In this document: positions 41,820-44,293 of the stretch, in pieces
Position numbering within the stretch: the stretch's first letter is position 1
Layout of the letters: every line of letters starts with the position of its first letter
NCBI GenBank assembly: GCA_963575745.1
Contig: CAUYUJ010019337.1
Location: forward strand, 217,501-261,793
Length of the DNA: 44,293 bases
Direction of reading: 5' to 3'
Source of the DNA: Prorocentrum cordatum
Lineage: Eukaryota > Sar > Dinophyceae > Prorocentrales > Prorocentraceae
Made by a program: the position numbers and the translations under genes
The notes under the pieces: generated by a model
Seen by the model: only the letters and a program-made list of their open reading frames with translations
Told to the model about the DNA's origin: nothing
The model's database searches: none

Positions 41820-42075
41820 ACCGTTGCAATTTTTCCGGACGAGTGTGCGCGGCGCTCAGGCGAGCGCCACATTTTGAAAAGGAACCGCCCTACATCCTTG
41901 AGGCTGTTGCAGACCCTTAAGACGAATGTGCGCGGCGCTAAAATCAGAACCACATTTTGAAAAGGACCCGCCCTACATCCTTGAACCTTTAAGACGAATG
42001 TGCGCGGCGCTGAAGCGACAACCGCATTTTGAAAACGGCCCGCCCTCCATCCGTGAAGCTGTTGCAAATTTCTGG
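41820..42075 (-). repeat. ~80-bp satellite units, inverted
   Basis: In reverse complement the units read GATGGAGGGCGG.CCGTTTTCAAAATG, GGTTGTCGCTTCAGCGCCG and CGCACATTCGTCTTAA, as in 26105-26325. Three partial units are present. Confidence 0.7.
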
Positions 42076-42193
42076 CTTCAAGCCCACCTGTTGCAAAGGC
42101 GTCTCAAGCGAAACGCCCGTCCCACCGACACGTCTGGGGGTGCGACAAGGGGGAGTTGCTTATACGGAAAAGGGATGGATGGGGGTAAAGGAG

Positions 42194-42280
42194 AGGAGGA
42201 GGAGGAGGAGGAGGAGGAGGAGGAGGAGGAGGAGGAGGAGGAGGAGGAGGAGGAGGAGGAGGAGGCGGCGGCGGCGGCGG
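42194..42280 (+). repeat. (GGA)n-(GGC)n microsatellite
   Basis: About 70 bp of GGA followed by five GGC units. Confidence 0.95.
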
Positions 42281-42552
42281 CAGCTCGCCATCGGACGATC
42301 GTCGATGAACGCAGCTGTGAAAAACAGTGCAGCTAAATGGTGAGGAAGAATATGGAATGACATGTGTGCAATGCCTGAATATGTAAATCGTCCGGCGCTC
42401 ACAGCTACGTGCTTTCTGCTCCCCCCCGCCAAGACGGGCCCCTCCCCGCGAACTCCGCCCCTACAGAAATCCGAGGGCGGCCTGTGCGCATGGCAGGAGC
42501 TCCTACCGCGCCCTGGAGCTGGCCGCAGCAGCGGGCTACCTCTCTCACTTAC

Positions 42553-44293
42553 CGCCTCCTCCCCGGCGGCCTCGCTTCTCCCCGATCTTGCAGGCGAGCC
42601 TGCCCATAGGCGCCCTCTCGCTTCGGAATGCTGCTCCGTGCGCCACCAGCGCCGTAGAGAGGAGACTGTTGACCTGCACCGCGCGCGCCGGCGGCGGGGC
42701 CAGCCCCGGCGCGAGCTCGAGCGGGCTCAGCGGTGTGAGCTGCACCAGGTCCTTGAGGCTCAGCTGCTGGGCCTCCCCCTCCGCGCTGAGGTAATGCCGC
42801 GTTGTCTCCAATCGGGCCGGGCGAAAGGGGGGGATAGCAAAGGGGGGGTTTGAGAATCAGCTCACGTAGGTGACTTTCCCGGCGCCTCCCGGCGCCGGGA
42901 GGCGTCCATGTATCGAGGAATGGGCGTCTCGGCGGGGCCGAAACCAGCTGCATGCAGCAAATTTCGTACCCCCCCCTTTCCCAATCCCCCCCTTTCGTCC
43001 AGCCCGATCCAAGATCTTGCCGGTGTGCTCCATCTCCACCTGCGGATCGTAGCAGACCTCCACACTGCCCTCGAACGCTATGACCAAGCGCATTTTCTCC
43101 CCCTTGCCCAGCGGTGTGAACGTGGGCAAGCACAGCGCGAGCTTGCACCACGCGGCGAACTGCTGGGCCTGGCCGATGTGCATCATCGCCTGAAGCCTCC
43201 AGAGCGCGCGGTAACGCGCCTGCCCGGCCGCGTCGAGCCAGCTCGGCACCTCGCCCTTCGCGAAGAAGTCCAGGAGGGCACTGGCCACGTCCAGGTGGGG
43301 GCTGTGATGCAGGCTTGGTCTTCCATGCCCTGGACCTCCGTGTTGGACCCCGCGAGTGCCTGCTCCATGACTGCCACTACCGGATCCTTCTTGCTCAAGA
43401 GGCAGCACAAGGCAACGATGCCCTCCACTGCGCGCACGCGTGTCTCGAGATGCACAAGTAGGCGGTGCCCCAGCGTTCCGGGCTCCTCGTCGTCCACCTC
43501 CATGTGCTGCTGGCGCGCCGGCCGGGCGGCCGGCGGGCCGGCTGCCAGTGGCGTCGCCGCGGCCGCGGGTGCCTGGGGGGCCGTTGCTGACGCCTTGGCC
43601 CCGGCCGCGGCTGCCTTGGCCCCGGCCCCGGGCGCCTCGTCCCCGGCCGCGGGCGCCTCTTCCCCAGCTGCGGGCGCCCTGCCCGCGGCGTCGGTCCTCG
43701 GGGCCTTGGGCGCCGACGGGCTGGCGCCTGCGAGAGGCTGCCTCCTCCAGCTCCCTGGCAAATTCGACATGACATGGTGCTCTGGAATGATTCCGGTGAG
43801 ATGTGTCTGAATGTGAAAGCAGTGCACATGCTCGTTCTCCTGATCCTGGAAGCACAGAGGGCAGACGAATGCCGATGGCAGCTGTGGTTCGCAGTGGACC
43901 CTGGCACGATCGGCCTGGCAACAATGCGTTACTGGAGATGCTGGGACGCCAACGCTGTGGAACTGAACGTTTATGAACAGATGACGCATTGATTCCATTT
44001 TGTGACACGCCTCGCAAGATCTCGCAACCCATGCTTGCCCCACTTGCTCCTCCCAGACCAGAAGGCGTAGCATGGCTCCGACTGTGACGAAACTCGCTGG
44101 ACAAGGGCTTCCCTCGTCGCGCACGGCAGGGCACCGCACGGGCAATTCTTCTCCCTCCTCCAGCCCGAGTCCGGGGCTACCGTCGGGTTTTTGGCCGCGA
44201 TGCTCTGGAGGGGGGATCGCCACGGTGGCACGGGTGGCACGCAGCTGCCTCAGATCAATCGCGAGAAAGATCTCCCTCACCTCATCCTCGAAA
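42553..44293 (-). CDS. Unknown protein, 3' part of gene (partial, runs off right edge)
   Basis: The minus strand is open from the right edge to about 43310. It reads FEDEVREIFLAIDLRQLRAT, then a Cys/His cluster (SCEACHKM, HCCQ, FVCPLCFQ, HVHCFHIQTHL) that could bind zinc, an Ala/Pro/Gly-rich linker, and MEVDDEEPGTLGHRLLVHLE. Near 43295-43325 the frame shifts by one base and continues HLDVASALLDFFAKGEVPSW to VEMEHTGKIL at 43013. An introner interrupts here. The next exon (42553 to about 42811) reads ETTRHYLSAEGEAQQLSLKD and ends at a consensus donor GCG|GTAAGTGAG, so more exons lie to the left. No family was recognised and the function is open. The linker resembles a disordered region. Confidence 0.65.
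42812..43007 (+). mobile_element. Introner-family 1 element interrupting the unknown gene, TSD TCCAA
   Basis: The 196-bp element has terminal inverted repeats of about 36 bp (TCGGGC.GG.CGAAAGGGGGG) and is flanked by TCCAA at 42807-42811 and 43008-43012. Read through, it adds a stop to the host frame. Removing the element plus one TSD gives K-I-L-E-T-T-R-H-Y-L in frame. Exact splice sites are not fixed: a GA-AG intron of 204 bp is possible (losing one Glu), otherwise the ends are non-canonical. Confidence 0.9.

Noticed and set aside
42857-43012. C-terminus of the unknown protein read into the introner
   Set aside because: The sequence is shared with non-genic copies at 4555 and 34243 and ends at a stop inside the element; skipping it gives a longer in-frame product.

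Overview
The window looks like nuclear DNA of a dinoflagellate. The supporting signs are high GC, intron-rich genes with GC- and GA-type donors beside GT-AG, all confidently called genes on one strand (minus), and very dense simple repeats and fold-back elements. The most diagnostic sign is a set of introns made of short terminal-inverted-repeat (TIR) elements flanked by target-site duplications (TSDs), i.e. introner elements, which are established in dinoflagellates. The species cannot be named from this sequence.

Layout, left to right. 1-2520 (-): most of a Ser/Thr kinase with two tandem copies of a C-terminal repeat domain, running off the left edge. 2523-13800: no confident gene; fold-back elements, interspersed repeats, GGA/CTC microsatellites and a 100-N gap. 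13802-21418 (-): a NEK-like kinase whose 31-codon P-loop exon lies 4.7 kb upstream of the next exon, and whose second intron is three tandem copies of a 113-bp element. 22.9-24.5 kb: weak candidate exons. 24.7-28.8 kb: a pentamer satellite, a CTA array, 53- to 118-bp tandem repeats and a long CTC/CTT tract. 29.5-30.1 kb (-): a candidate gene with poly-Glu and poly-Ser. 31972-36500 (-): a complete RPL4 (uL4) gene in three exons. 36.5-42.5 kb: mostly repeats, with one ambiguous coding segment near 40.6 kb. 42553-44293 (-): the 3' part of an unknown gene interrupted by another introner.

The main finding is the relation between mobile elements and introns. Three element families occur as introns in genes (RPL4, NEK kinase, unknown gene), and each has relatives outside recognised genes in this window. 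TSDs of 5-7 bp can be read at several copies. In RPL4 and the NEK kinase the duplicated target supplies the exon-intron junction sequence, so precise splicing restores a conserved protein. Some copies carry CTC/GGA microsatellite expansions inside the element.

The genes have unrelated housekeeping or signalling roles: translation (RPL4) and kinase signalling. They share orientation and repeat content rather than a pathway. All exon boundaries are inferred from protein conservation and splice motifs; none was tested against transcripts.
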